This document shows, in pieces, positions 50,837 through 59,238 of a stretch of 64,000 bases of DNA. This DNA is from Gammaproteobacteria bacterium UBA7449 (GTDB taxonomy: Bacteria > Pseudomonadota > Gammaproteobacteria > Pseudomonadales > Pseudohongiellaceae): positions 33,770-97,769 of the forward strand of contig DLPV01000003.1 of assembly GCA_002477465.1 (NCBI GenBank), in the 5' to 3' direction. Under the pieces are notes generated by a model that was given only the letters and a program-made list of their open reading frames with translations, made no database searches and was not told the origin of the DNA. Numbering within the stretch: the stretch's first letter is position 1; each line of letters opens with the position of its first letter. Made by a program: the position numbers and the translations under genes.

Positions 50837-51715
50837 TTAAGCCAGATTAGTGGCAAACAGGTTTAGCAGACGACTCCAGGCGCGCTCGGCCTGTTGCTGA
50901 TGATAGACCTGAGAATCGATCGCGCACCAACCGTGCAGCGCGCCAGAATACACCTCAATTTCAGCATCGATACCCGCAGCATCATAGGCTTCACTTAGAG
51001 TAACCTTGGCCTGCGGATCACTCTGGTCATCGTTGTCCGCAACGCAATGCAGCATGGCCGCCCGTGTTTCCGGAATCAGCAGATGCGGGCTATCGGGATT
51101 ACCGGTAGCCAATCCGCCGCCATGAAAGGTGCCGCCCGCTGCAAAGCGTTCAGGCACGGCCGCCACGGTCCGCATCACCATGGGCCCACCCATGCAGTAA
51201 CCGGTAGTCCCAATGCCCTTGCTGGTATCCACTTCATCCTGCTCATCAAGCCACGCTGTAAAAGTCCTGGCATCAGTGAAATGGGTTTCGGCATTCAGGT
51301 TACGGGCCATGGGCAATACCAACTCCCTGATCTCAGGCTGGCCAAAGCTGGCACCCAAGGGAACCACAGGCGAACGGGCATCACGATAAAAAGGGTTCAC
51401 GGTTAACACTGCATAACCTTCCCGGGCCAGGCGGCGACCCATTTCACGAAACGCAGGGCGCAGCGCCAGGATATCTGGCCAGACCAGCACGGCAGCGTGG
51501 CTGCCATTGGATGGGTAGGCAAAGTGGCAATCAGCGACGCCGTCGGGCGTGCGTATCTCCACATCGCGCTCTGAGATGGATTGGGCGTTAGCTACAGCAG
51601 GCAACATCATCGCCATGCTGGCGCCAGTGGCTAGCTTGGTGAAATCCCGGCGTGACATATCAGGATGCTCTTCCAGATAGGCATCCGCGTCTTTTTGCGT
51701 ATCGTAATCACACAT
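50837..51715 (-). CDS. Tat-exported dienelactone hydrolase family protein
   Basis: 292 residues from the ATG at 51715. Twin-arginine motif SRRDFTKLATGAS after a 20-residue n-region, as in other exported proteins of this window. Core: AVLVWPDILALRPAFREMGR, the nucleophile TTGYCMGGPMVMR (Cys in GxCxGG, the dienelactone hydrolase hallmark), ADNDDQSDPQAK (Asp) and GALHGWCAID (His). It should open lactones or esters in the periplasm. Convergent with the preceding gene. Confidence 0.88.
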   Translation of the reverse strand: MCDYDTQKDADAYLEEHPDMSRRDFTKLATGASMAMMLPAVANAQSISERDVEIRTPDGVADCHFAYPSNGSHAAVLVWPDILALRPAFREMGRRLAREGYAVLTVNPFYRDARSPVVPLGASFGQPEIRELVLPMARNLNAETHFTDARTFTAWLDEQDEVDTSKGIGTTGYCMGGPMVMRTVAAVPERFAAGGTFHGGGLATGNPDSPHLLIPETRAAMLHCVADNDDQSDPQAKVTLSEAYDAAGIDAEIEVYSGALHGWCAIDSQVYHQQQAERAWSRLLNLFATNLA

Positions 51716-51827
51716 GACTGAGTCCTCTTTTACTGCTTTTAATTGTCGTATTCCCGTTGGGGGAGTATGAGAGTATTTGGGGCAGCACAAAAACACAACA
51801 CCATTAATCCTTAAATCCGCGGTCAGT

Positions 51828-52085
51828 ATGAAGTTAGTTGTCTTCGCCGCCAGCAACAGCAATCATTCCATTAACAAGCAGCTGGTGACCCACGCAGCTG
51901 GACTGTTGTCAGGTATTGGTGTGTTAGAGACTGCGACAAATTCGGCACCCCATTTTGGCGCGGATCTCAGGGGCTCCTTATCAATCCCCAGATTTAACGA
52001 CAATTTTGATACCACGTCAGGGCAATTGACTAATGCTGAATTACAGGCAAAGCTTGAGGCAACTGTAGCAACCCTGTTGGGTTAG
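51828..52085 (+). pseudogene. NAD(P)H-dependent FMN reductase remnant with an internal deletion
   Basis: MKLVVFAASNSNHSINKQLV is the conserved N-terminus of this flavodoxin-fold family, and FGADLRGSLSIPRFNDNFD with LTNAELQAKLEATV is its C-terminus. The expected central part of roughly 90 residues, holding the rest of the flavin site, is missing, so the 85-codon frame cannot fold as a normal reductase. The frame itself is open, so a short product may still be made. Confidence 0.65.
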
Positions 52086-52136
52086 CTGCTGTTAAGACAA
52101 TAAGAAGAAAACAGGCCGACCTAAAGGAGAGTCAGC

Positions 52137-53264
52137 ATGGTAGAACTCAAGCGCCGTAGCTTCAGCAAGGCTCTGGTGGGAGCCGCCGCAGCTTCCGCAT
52201 TCCCTGCTGTGGTGTTGGGGCAATCAACCCAGGTCTCGACCGTCGCCGGTACCGGTGAGGCCGGCTATGAAGACGAGGGACGAGGCGGGGTGCTGGCGCT
52301 GGAGTCCCCGATCAATAATCCCTATGGCGTAGTGCCTGGTCCGGATGGTGCCTTGTATTTTTGTGAGGTAGATACCGGCCGGATTCGCCGACTCGATCTC
52401 AGCAACCTGAGACTGTCTACTATTGCGGGCACCGGTGAACCCGGTTTTAGGCCGGAATCCCGACTTCCCCTGGAAACCCCGTTTTCCGCTCCCCATGAAA
52501 TTCGATGGGATCTGGAAGGCAATCTGTTTGTGGTGGAACGGGACAATCACACGGTGCGTCGTATCGCTGGGCGCACCGGTCTGGTCACCACACTCGCGGG
52601 CAATGGTGAAGCCGGCTTCTCAGGCGATGGTCGACCAGCCGTACTCAGTCAGTTACGCCAACCCCATAGCATCGCCTTTGACGCCAGAAATAATCTACTG
52701 ATTTGTGATATCGGCAATCAGCGTCTGCGCAGCGTGAGTCGAGAGACTGGCCTCATTTCGACCCTGTCCGGAACGGGCGAGCGCTTGGCCACTCCAGACG
52801 AGGCACCTCTGTCAGGAACGCCGCTGCTGGGACCCCGCTCCATCGATTGTGACCGTGAAGGCAACGCCTATCTGGTGCTTAGGGAAGGCAATGCGGTTTT
52901 TCAAATTGACCTGGCGGCGGGACGCCTGCAGCGCCTCGCTGGTACTGGGGAACGGGGCTATACCGGAGACGGTGGACCCGCATTGAATGCGACCTTCAAT
53001 GGCCCCAAGGGAATTGCCTATTCCCGCAGTGACAACAGCCTGTATATCGTTGACACTGAAAATCATGTGATCCGACGCCTGTCTCTCAGCACCGGCATTC
53101 TCGACACAGTACTGGGAAATGGCGAGCGCGGTGACGGGCCGGATGGTGATCCGCTGGCCTGCGCCATGAATCGACCCCACGGCGTCTGTGCCCATCGGGG
53201 CGTGCTATATGTGTCGGACAGCGAGAGTCATCGACTGCGCGCAGTCACCGGGTTAATTGCCTAG
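52137..53264 (+). CDS. Tat-exported NHL-repeat protein
   Basis: 375 residues; AAAGGAGAG seven bases before the ATG. Twin-arginine start KRRSFSKALVGAAAAS. At least five regular NHL blades, each with a (V/L)(A/S)GTGExG turn: STVAGTGEAGYEDEG, STIAGTGEPGF, TTLAGNGEAGFSGDG, QRLAGTGERGYTGDG, DTVLGNGERGDGPDG. Such proteins resemble exported phytase-like or lyase propellers; no catalytic site is assignable. The gene lies between broken genes but looks intact. Confidence 0.86.
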   Translation: MVELKRRSFSKALVGAAAASAFPAVVLGQSTQVSTVAGTGEAGYEDEGRGGVLALESPINNPYGVVPGPDGALYFCEVDTGRIRRLDLSNLRLSTIAGTGEPGFRPESRLPLETPFSAPHEIRWDLEGNLFVVERDNHTVRRIAGRTGLVTTLAGNGEAGFSGDGRPAVLSQLRQPHSIAFDARNNLLICDIGNQRLRSVSRETGLISTLSGTGERLATPDEAPLSGTPLLGPRSIDCDREGNAYLVLREGNAVFQIDLAAGRLQRLAGTGERGYTGDGGPALNATFNGPKGIAYSRSDNSLYIVDTENHVIRRLSLSTGILDTVLGNGERGDGPDGDPLACAMNRPHGVCAHRGVLYVSDSESHRLRAVTGLIA

Positions 53265-53290
53265 TCAGAAGTGGGCTTCAGGAACGCAAT

Positions 53291-54448
53291 TTGTACGAAC
53301 TAAACGATTTGCTGCTACTGCTGCGCTCATCCCAGCCTGTAATTAGTATTCAAACCCATGAGGAGCAGCGCGCAGTTGACCTGATAAAACGCTGCAGTGT
53401 GTTCCTCAATAAACCAATCTTTCAATGGTCTATCACCAGAGGGATGGTTGACGCAGTGTCTGGCAACCATGTTCTGGAGCTGGCGGACAAGGCCGCTAAT
53501 CAGAATCCGCAAGACCTGCCAGTCTCTGAAGCCAAGCGACTTATTCGAAATGCCATCTATGATGACGATGCCATTTCTCGCTGTGATATCGATCGGGTGC
53601 AGAAAGCCAAGTATGAATTGTTGGGCCAGGATGGTGTGCTCAGTTTCGAGTATGAAACCGCGAGTTTCAATCAGGTTGGCGGACTGACTGCGCTGAAGCA
53701 GTGGCTCAGTATCAGGAGGGAGGCCTTCCTCGCCGACGAATCTGAACTCACGCTAGACAGACCCAAGGGAATTTTGCTGGTAGGCATACAGGGCAGCGGC
53801 AAATCCCTGGCGGCAAAGGCGGTAGCCGGCGTCTGGCATGTGCCCCTGCTGCGCCTCGACTTCGGCACCCTGTGTAACAAATTTTTCGGTGAAACCGAGA
53901 AGAACATCCGCAAAGCGCTTTAGCTGGCGGAGGTGATGGCGCCCTGCGTGCTTTGGGTCGACGAAATCGAGAAAGGTATCTCCACCGGGGACTACGATAG
54001 CGGCACGTCGCAACGGGTGCTGGCAACCCTGCTCACCTGGATGGCCGAGCATCGAAAGCCAGTTTTTATTGTTACCACAGCGAATGATATCAAGTCTCTG
54101 CGCCCTGAACTCATTCGCAAAGGCAGGCTGGATGAAATCTTCTTTGTCGATCTACCAGCACCATCGACTCGTGCAGAGATCTACCGCATTCATCTGGAAA
54201 AAAGAGCATCCGATCCAGCTGCATTTGACCTAATGGAACTCGCCGATCGCAGTGTCGGGTTTTCCGGTGCCGAAATAGAACAGGCAGTGGTTTCAGGCCT
54301 GTACCGGTCCATGGCACAGAAACAGGCGCTTTCCCAGACTATGCTGCTGGAGGAAATTACACAGACGCGGCCCCTGTCCGTGGTGATGGCCGAGGAGATT
54401 AGTCAGTTACAGGCATGGGCAAAGGACCGCACCGTACGCGCAAACTAG
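53291..54448 (+). pseudogene. Ycf46-like AAA+ ATPase, interrupted by TAG and internally shortened
   Basis: From a TTG at 53291 the frame shows an N-terminal domain (YELNDLLLLLRSSQPVISIQ), Walker A LLVGIQGSGKSLAAKAVAG and FFGETEKNIRKAL, then TAG at 53921-53923, then in the same frame LAEVMAPCVLWVDEIEKGIS (Walker B), VTTANDIKSLRPELIRKGRL (sensor 1, arginine finger) and a lid domain to 54448. About 100 residues usual between the N-terminal domain and the AAA module are absent (after SGNHVLELADKA). Two defects point to an inactive gene; the stop replaces what is usually a Lys or Arg codon. Confidence 0.78.
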
Positions 54449-54520
54449 CGCTTTTCTCCAGTACTGGATTGGGGGGGTTTGCGATCAAGCCAACATGGCA
54501 TAAAGTGAGAAGTTAGGTCA

Positions 54521-54965
54521 CAATTCAAGAAAAGAAAATTTCTACTTGGACTGCTAGCTTCCCTGCTGCTCCTTGGCAACGGCTCCTTTGCTGATGAGAC
54601 CAGCATCGATGACTTCGCATTCCTCGCCGGCTTCTGGCGTGGCACCGGCAAACGGTCGCATGTTCGGCATATTCAGTCAGTACAATGATAGTGAACTGGT
54701 GTTTACTGAATTTATGGAGATTACTCAGTAGGACGGTGAATTCCTGCTGTGTTTAAAACACTTCAACCCGGATTTTTCCGGTTGGGAAGAGAAGACTGAT
54801 TACGTGACCTTCAAATTGTAATCAGTAAGCGACAATACGGCTGCGTTTTCCGGCCTTTCTTATCAGGTCAATGATCAGCGCGAACTGACAATTTCATTAC
54901 GTATGCATCAGGGTGATGGCAGCATTACCACTGAACAATTTAGTTTTTCCCGTGTCGACCTCTAG
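54521..54965 (+). pseudogene. DUF6265-like exported protein, heavily decayed
   Basis: A signal-like FKKRKFLLGLLASLLLLGNG and DDFAFLAGFWRGTG open one frame without a start codon. After a deletion the match moves to another frame: MFGIFSQYNDSELVFTEFME, then TAG, CLKHFNPDFSGWEEKTDYVT, then TAA, and LTISLRMHQGDGSITTEQF to a TAG at 54965. Missing start, a frame change and two in-frame stops make this a clear pseudogene. Confidence 0.7.
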
Positions 54966-55005
54966 ACAAAACTCGAATCGGCCACGATTTTACGCTGAGT
55001 AAGAA

Positions 55006-55269
55006 ATGAGCGAACAACGAATCAAGGAATTGATTAACGAACTCATCAAGGAGTTGGAAAGCACCGATGGGGTCGCCGAGGAAGCTGTTTCTGTTGCCAG
55101 GCAGCTGGAAGGCAAAATAGACGACCTGGTTAATCCCGAAGTGGATACCAGCGAGAGTACCATTCCAGATGATGCCATCGCTCTGGAAGCGAGCTTTGCC
55201 GCCAGTCATTCAGTAGCCGAGAAGCTTATCAGGGAGTTGATCAATACCCTCAGTCGAATCGGCATCTAA
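55006..55269 (+). CDS. DUF4404 family small protein
   Basis: 87 residues, almost fully helical: SEQRIKELINELIKELESTD, VARQLEGKIDDLV, then HSVAEKLIRELINTLSRIGI. The MSEQ-x-KELI-EL-xEL start is typical of DUF4404. Role unknown; probably a soluble coiled-coil helper. The stop overlaps the convergent gene by four bases. Confidence 0.8.
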   Translation: MSEQRIKELINELIKELESTDGVAEEAVSVARQLEGKIDDLVNPEVDTSESTIPDDAIALEASFAASHSVAEKLIRELINTLSRIGI

Positions 55270-55673
55270 CTCAGAGGATGCAGCTCTATGGGAATCGATT
55301 TCTCGCGGCTCCCCACCAACGTGCCGATCAAAGAATCACCCCAGGTGTATTTGACCTGCATTAAATCGTTGATGCGATCGCTCTTGTCACGTCGGAGCAC
55401 GGTTTCATAGCGAGCGGTAACGCCATCGCGCGTCATCTCAAACGAGCCGTTCGCCTGCAGTCGGCTAAACCAACCCGAACCGTCTGCACCCACTCTGAGG
55501 TACTGATATCCCTCATCATCGACAATCCATAGTCTGGTGGTCACGGTTTCACCCTTTTCATCCTGAGTATGGAGTTCGACCACCTCCACCCGCTCTGCCG
55601 CGATGCGCTCAAGACTAAACAGCGCCACCATAAGCCCAAGTAAAATCCCAAGCCCCCAAAAGACGTACTTCAT
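55266..55673 (-). CDS. Membrane-anchored split-barrel-like protein
   Basis: 135 residues. One N-terminal helix VFWGLGILLGLMVALFSL, then VELHTQDEKGETVTTRLWIV, GYQYLRVGADGSGWFSRLQA and RINDLMQVKYTWGDSLIG. The second part resembles flavin/deazaflavin split-barrel proteins (TTRLWVVDD, W-x-RLxAN, VNxLMxxKYG). No cofactor can be assigned. It is divergent from the MarR gene, with a palindromic operator in the 112-base gap, so it is a likely MarR target. Confidence 0.65.
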   Translation of the reverse strand: MKYVFWGLGILLGLMVALFSLERIAAERVEVVELHTQDEKGETVTTRLWIVDDEGYQYLRVGADGSGWFSRLQANGSFEMTRDGVTARYETVLRRDKSDRINDLMQVKYTWGDSLIGTLVGSREKSIPIELHPLS

Positions 55674-55712
55674 AACGGTTTCTCCAGGCTACCTCGCTCC
55701 AAGTTCAAACAC

Positions 55713-55754
55713 TTTAACATTAAACAGTTTTATATTAAAAGCTTTAGTGTTAAA
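55713..55754. promoter_or_regulatory. Probable MarR operator
   Basis: TTTAACATTAAA (55713-55724) and TTTAGTGTTAAA (55743-55754) form an inverted repeat with one mismatch, 18 bases apart, with another A/T-rich half-site (TATTAAAA) between them. It lies between the divergent split-barrel and MarR genes, where MarR proteins usually bind to repress both. Confidence 0.6.
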
Positions 55755-55785
55755 ATATCAGCGCTTTGAACACTCGAGGATCGGC

Positions 55786-56295
55786 ATGGCAAAGACTAAT
55801 GAAGACATGGGTATGGAAATTTTTGGCTTCTTCACAGAAGTCTCGATCATCGCACAACTCTCAATCAGCCTGTTTGAGCGCCACTTACCTGAGGGTTTAA
55901 CCCACTCACAGTTTGGGGTTTTGAACTGGTTCCATCGAGTCGATGACGAAGCCACCCCTGGCAGACTGGCTGCCGCGTTTCAGGTGACTCCCGGTGCCAT
56001 GACCAACACCTTGAAGCGACTGGGAGCCAAGGCGCTGATCAAGGTTGAACCAGATGCAAGCAGCGGGAGACGCAAGCGGGTTACCATCACCCCGGCGGGG
56101 CGAGACATGCGGCAGCAAGCCTTAGAGTCAGCGGCGCCGCTGCTGGCGGAATTTGTGGAGGCATTTTCGGCGGGTACCATCGCTGGGCAGACCAGAGAAT
56201 TAGCGAAGATCAGGGAATATCTGGACGAATATCGCTACCGCGAATCCATAAGACTTGAACCAAAGACAGACAAAAAAATGCCCCTGTCAGGTTAG
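55786..56295 (+). CDS. MarR family transcriptional regulator
   Basis: 169 residues from the ATG at 55786 (MAKTNEDMG), preceded by GAGGATC. Winged helix-turn-helix: LTHSQFGVLNWFHRVDDEAT, TPGRLAAAFQVTPGAMTNTL (recognition helix), then wing VEPDASSGRRKRVTITPAG. Acts as a dimer, usually released from DNA by a small phenolic or oxidative signal. The operator at 55713-55754 suggests autoregulation and control of the divergent gene. Confidence 0.9.
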   Translation: MAKTNEDMGMEIFGFFTEVSIIAQLSISLFERHLPEGLTHSQFGVLNWFHRVDDEATPGRLAAAFQVTPGAMTNTLKRLGAKALIKVEPDASSGRRKRVTITPAGRDMRQQALESAAPLLAEFVEAFSAGTIAGQTRELAKIREYLDEYRYRESIRLEPKTDKKMPLSG

Positions 56296-56309
56296 CCGAC
56301 AGGGGCATT
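56277..56309 (+). terminator. Terminator overlapping the marR 3' end
   Basis: A perfect 12-bp stem (56277-56288 with 56298-56309) whose left arm lies inside the last MarR codons. Preceded by a run of A; followed by TTCAATC, so it is strongest on the minus strand but plausible for both. Confidence 0.7.
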
Positions 56310-56561
56310 CAATCTATTGGAGAGGCATGCAACTACCTCAGGGGACTTGAGCAAGGGCGCACCAAGGGCAACTAAGCCGGATGGTGCTGATGTCTCGACT
56401 ATTTCAACGTATCATCCCAGAGTCCGGATCATTTTTCCCGATAAAAAGTTAGAATCCAGAGTATTCGGCAGATTCAGGCCATTATCATTTCTGGAAATCC
56501 CCAGGATTCATGTAAATTTCAGTCGCCCGAGGGCGCACACTAGGAGAACGGTGAGACAACC

Positions 56562-57080
56562 ATGAGAAAAATTTTGCGCTTCATCGGCATTGGCGTCAGT
56601 CTGGTGCTGCTATTGATCGGCTTGTTTCTGTTTTCCATGCGTTTCAGCGACGGGCCGATGGAGGTTTTCTCGGGCGGCCCATTTACCAGCGGCGAGCTGA
56701 GCTCAGCGCCCGATGATTGGAGTTTTCTGACAGATCGGGACACTATCGAGTTCCAGACCATGGACCCGGCTCGCTCTAGGACTGTGTGGCTTGGCGTACA
56801 TGATCGTCGCCTGTTCCTGGTCAGCGGTTACATGAACACCAGCTATGGGGGTATCTGGAAACAATGGCCTCACTACCTGGAAGATGATGACCGGGTGATC
56901 CTGCGGATCGACGGCAAGCTTTATGAACAACGCCTGCAGCGCATCATGGAGGGCCCTGAGGTGGCCCCTGTCTTGTCTGAATTTGCCCGTAAATATTTTG
57001 GCGGAAGCAGTGGTGAATTCACCGCGGACGCTTCAGTGAGAAGCGGCGACACCTGGATGTATGAAGTGGTGGACGGGTAA
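56562..57080 (+). CDS. Membrane-anchored split-barrel-like (DUF2255-type) protein
   Basis: 172 residues. N-terminal helix FIGIGVSLVLLLIGLFLFSM. The outer domain has WSFLTDRDTIEFQTMD, SRTVWLGVHDRRLFLVSGY and DRVILRIDGKLYEQRLQRI, the layout of pyridoxamine-oxidase-like split barrels in which TVW-V-DGRLYV is conserved. Function unknown. Together with the 55266 protein it gives two anchored split-barrel-like proteins around one MarR gene. Ends eight bases before the asparaginase-like start. Confidence 0.6.
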   Translation: MRKILRFIGIGVSLVLLLIGLFLFSMRFSDGPMEVFSGGPFTSGELSSAPDDWSFLTDRDTIEFQTMDPARSRTVWLGVHDRRLFLVSGYMNTSYGGIWKQWPHYLEDDDRVILRIDGKLYEQRLQRIMEGPEVAPVLSEFARKYFGGSSGEFTADASVRSGDTWMYEVVDG

Positions 57081-57087
57081 GCAGTTG

Positions 57088-57570
57088 GTGAAGATTCAAA
57101 TTTTTAGCGTCGGTGGCACCATCGACAAGATCTATTTTGACGCCAAGAGCAGCTATGAAGTCGGACCTCCCAACATCTCGGAAATAATTGAAGGCCTGCA
57201 TCTTAATCCTGAGTTTACGGTGACGTCCTTGATGCAGAAAGACAGCCTCGAGATGAGTAATGAAGATCGCCAGACTGTTAAACAAGCTGTGAAGGCTTGT
57301 CATGCTGACAAGATTATTATCACCCATGGCACCGACACCATGGTCGCAACCGCCAGCGTCCTGGCAGAGATACCAGAAAAGACCATCGTTCTCACCGGCG
57401 CCTTGCAACCCGCCCTATTCAAAAATTCTGACGCCATGTTCAATATAGGCGCAGCCATAACAGCCGTGCAGACTTTGAAACCGGGCGTGTATGTCACCAT
57501 GAATGACCAGGTGTTTGCCCACGACCGGGTTCGCAAGGATGTCGAACAGAATCGATTCGTGTCATTATGA
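57088..57570 (+). CDS. Stand-alone asparaginase N-terminal domain protein
   Basis: 160 residues from a GTG at 57088 (a TTG just before is possible). KIQIFSVGGTIDKIYFDAKS carries the first catalytic Thr and IIITHGTDTMVATASVL the second Thr-Asp pair; TIVLTGALQPALFKNSDAMF follows. Full asparaginases have about 330 residues, so the C-terminal domain is absent; such short forms are a recognised family. It may hydrolyse small amides or be regulatory. Probable operon with the 56562 gene. Confidence 0.82.
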   Translation: MKIQIFSVGGTIDKIYFDAKSSYEVGPPNISEIIEGLHLNPEFTVTSLMQKDSLEMSNEDRQTVKQAVKACHADKIIITHGTDTMVATASVLAEIPEKTIVLTGALQPALFKNSDAMFNIGAAITAVQTLKPGVYVTMNDQVFAHDRVRKDVEQNRFVSL

Positions 57571-57629
57571 TGAAATAAGCAGTCATACTAACCGTCTGCT
57601 AGGAGCCGCCCGGCCCCAGGAGAACTACT

Positions 57630-58868
57630 ATGAAAATAATAAAGCCTCTAGCGCTCGCTATTACCACTACTTCATTACTGGCTGCCTGCAGCGAGTCGAC
57701 CCAACAGCCCTCAGGCCCTGCCGCTGATCAGGCGCCCGCGCTGAGCTTCGAAGAAGACCTGCAAACACAGCTGATTCAGGCCCAGCCCGGCGACATCATT
57801 GAGATTCCCGCCGGCGTCCATGAGATGACGCGCAGCCTTTCCCTGTCGGTACCTGGAGTGACAATCCGCGGTGCAGGTATGGCGGAATCCATTCTCTCAT
57901 TTAGCAATCAGATCCAGGGTGCGGAAGGCCTGCTTGTTACTGCAGACAATTTTGTGATTGAAGACCTCGCCATCGAAGACACCATTGGCGATGCGCTGAA
58001 GGTCAACGAAAGTAATAATGTCACGATTCGTCGCGTGCGCACTGAGTGGACCAATGGGCCAGACTCGGAGAACGGGGCCTATGGCATCTACCCGGTGCAA
58101 TCCAGTAACGTACTCATTCAGGAAGCTGTCGCCATAGGTGCGGCCGATGCAGGAATCTATGTTGGGCAATCCACTCAAATCATCGTGCGCGACTCACGCG
58201 CCGAATACAACGTGGCGGGTATCGAGATAGAGAATTCGACCTTTGCTGATGTCTATGACAATGTCGCGACAAACAATACTGGCGGCATCCTGGTGTTCGA
58301 CCTGCCTAATCTCGAAGTTCAAGGCGGCAAAGGCACACGAGTTTTCGACAATCTGATATATGAGAACAATACCGAGAATTTTGCTCCAGAGGGGGCGATT
58401 GTTGGTAATGTGCCACCTGGCACAGGCTTGCTGATTCTTGCCAATGACAATATCGAGGCATTTGAAAACGAGTTCAGTGACAACAATAATGTAAATATCA
58501 TGGTCTATAGCTTCGCCCTCGGCGGTCGCACTATCGACGACCCTGAATATGACCCCTATCCTGAACAAATCTATATCCACGACAATACGTTTATTGGTGG
58601 TGGCACGGTCCCCGCTCACGCGCTGCTTGCGAAATGGCATGCAGAGACCGGTGAGAACTCACCTGATATCGTGTGGGGTGGCCTCGTTAAACCGGGCGGC
58701 TCGACAGAAAACCTGCTCTGCCTGGGCGACAATCCGACCCAGACATTTCTAAACCTCAATGGCACTGGTGCAGCAGCAGACGTCTCGACTGATACTGCAC
58801 CACACGCTTGCACACTGCCGCGTCTCGAGCCTATCCAGCTGTCTACTGACCTACCCGGGGATGACTAG
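57630..58868 (+). CDS. Lipoprotein with right-handed parallel beta-helix
   Basis: 412 residues. Lipobox LLAAC near residue 20, Pro/Ala linker, then about ten beta-helix coils with stacked Asn and hydrophobic ladders (PGDIIEIPAGVHEMTRSLSL, NVTIRRVRTEW, QIIVRDSRAEYNVAGIEIEN, VYDNVATNNTGGILVFD). C-terminal Cys pair (LLCLG, HACTL). It matches the exported beta-helix family often paired with a dihaem cytochrome gene, but no cytochrome follows here. Possible polysaccharide binding or lyase. GGAG precedes the ATG. Confidence 0.85.
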   Translation: MKIIKPLALAITTTSLLAACSESTQQPSGPAADQAPALSFEEDLQTQLIQAQPGDIIEIPAGVHEMTRSLSLSVPGVTIRGAGMAESILSFSNQIQGAEGLLVTADNFVIEDLAIEDTIGDALKVNESNNVTIRRVRTEWTNGPDSENGAYGIYPVQSSNVLIQEAVAIGAADAGIYVGQSTQIIVRDSRAEYNVAGIEIENSTFADVYDNVATNNTGGILVFDLPNLEVQGGKGTRVFDNLIYENNTENFAPEGAIVGNVPPGTGLLILANDNIEAFENEFSDNNNVNIMVYSFALGGRTIDDPEYDPYPEQIYIHDNTFIGGGTVPAHALLAKWHAETGENSPDIVWGGLVKPGGSTENLLCLGDNPTQTFLNLNGTGAAADVSTDTAPHACTLPRLEPIQLSTDLPGDD

Positions 58869-58887
58869 ACAGCCCTCTCTCTCGACT

Positions 58888-58922
58888 AATGAAACAGGCC
58901 AAGCGGCGCGGCCTGTTTCATT
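58888..58922 (+). terminator. Terminator after the beta-helix lipoprotein gene
   Basis: A perfect 13-bp stem (58888-58900 with 58910-58922) and a 9-base loop, 20 bases after the stop. Confidence 0.75.
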
Positions 58923-59238
58923 CAGTCAATTCCAGATCCCGCTTTAATCGATTAAGCATACTTGCCGAAGGCAAGGCGTAGACCTTGATCCAACGATCAT
59001 GGCGCTGCTGAATAGGGTTCACATGACAACTGCTTTGGTTAGCAAGATATGTTGAATTGCCTCAAGGCATGCCTCGAATACGGCGTGGATTTGCGCAAGT
59101 GATGGTAATGGTGATGGTGAGTGCAGCTTCCTCGGCGCCTCCGAAAAGGCCCTATGCTCGCCGCCAGGGTTCTCGAAAGGCCATTGCCCCATTCAAACTA
59201 TTGCTTTGTTGCAGCCGCGTGCTGGGTAACAATAGGTC
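58923..59238. other. Intergenic region, nothing firm
   Basis: About 315 bases. The minus strand has a 34-codon open stretch ending near 58922 (VNPIQQRHDRWIKVYALPS and a helical tail) that could be the tail of a lost gene, but it has no recognisable family. The promoter of the next gene should lie here. Confidence 0.3.

Noticed and set aside
53291..54448. Reassignment of TAG to an amino acid
   Set aside because: Several intact genes (for example those ending at 14902 and 20616) stop at TAG, and other remnants also carry TAA and deletions, so decay explains the data.
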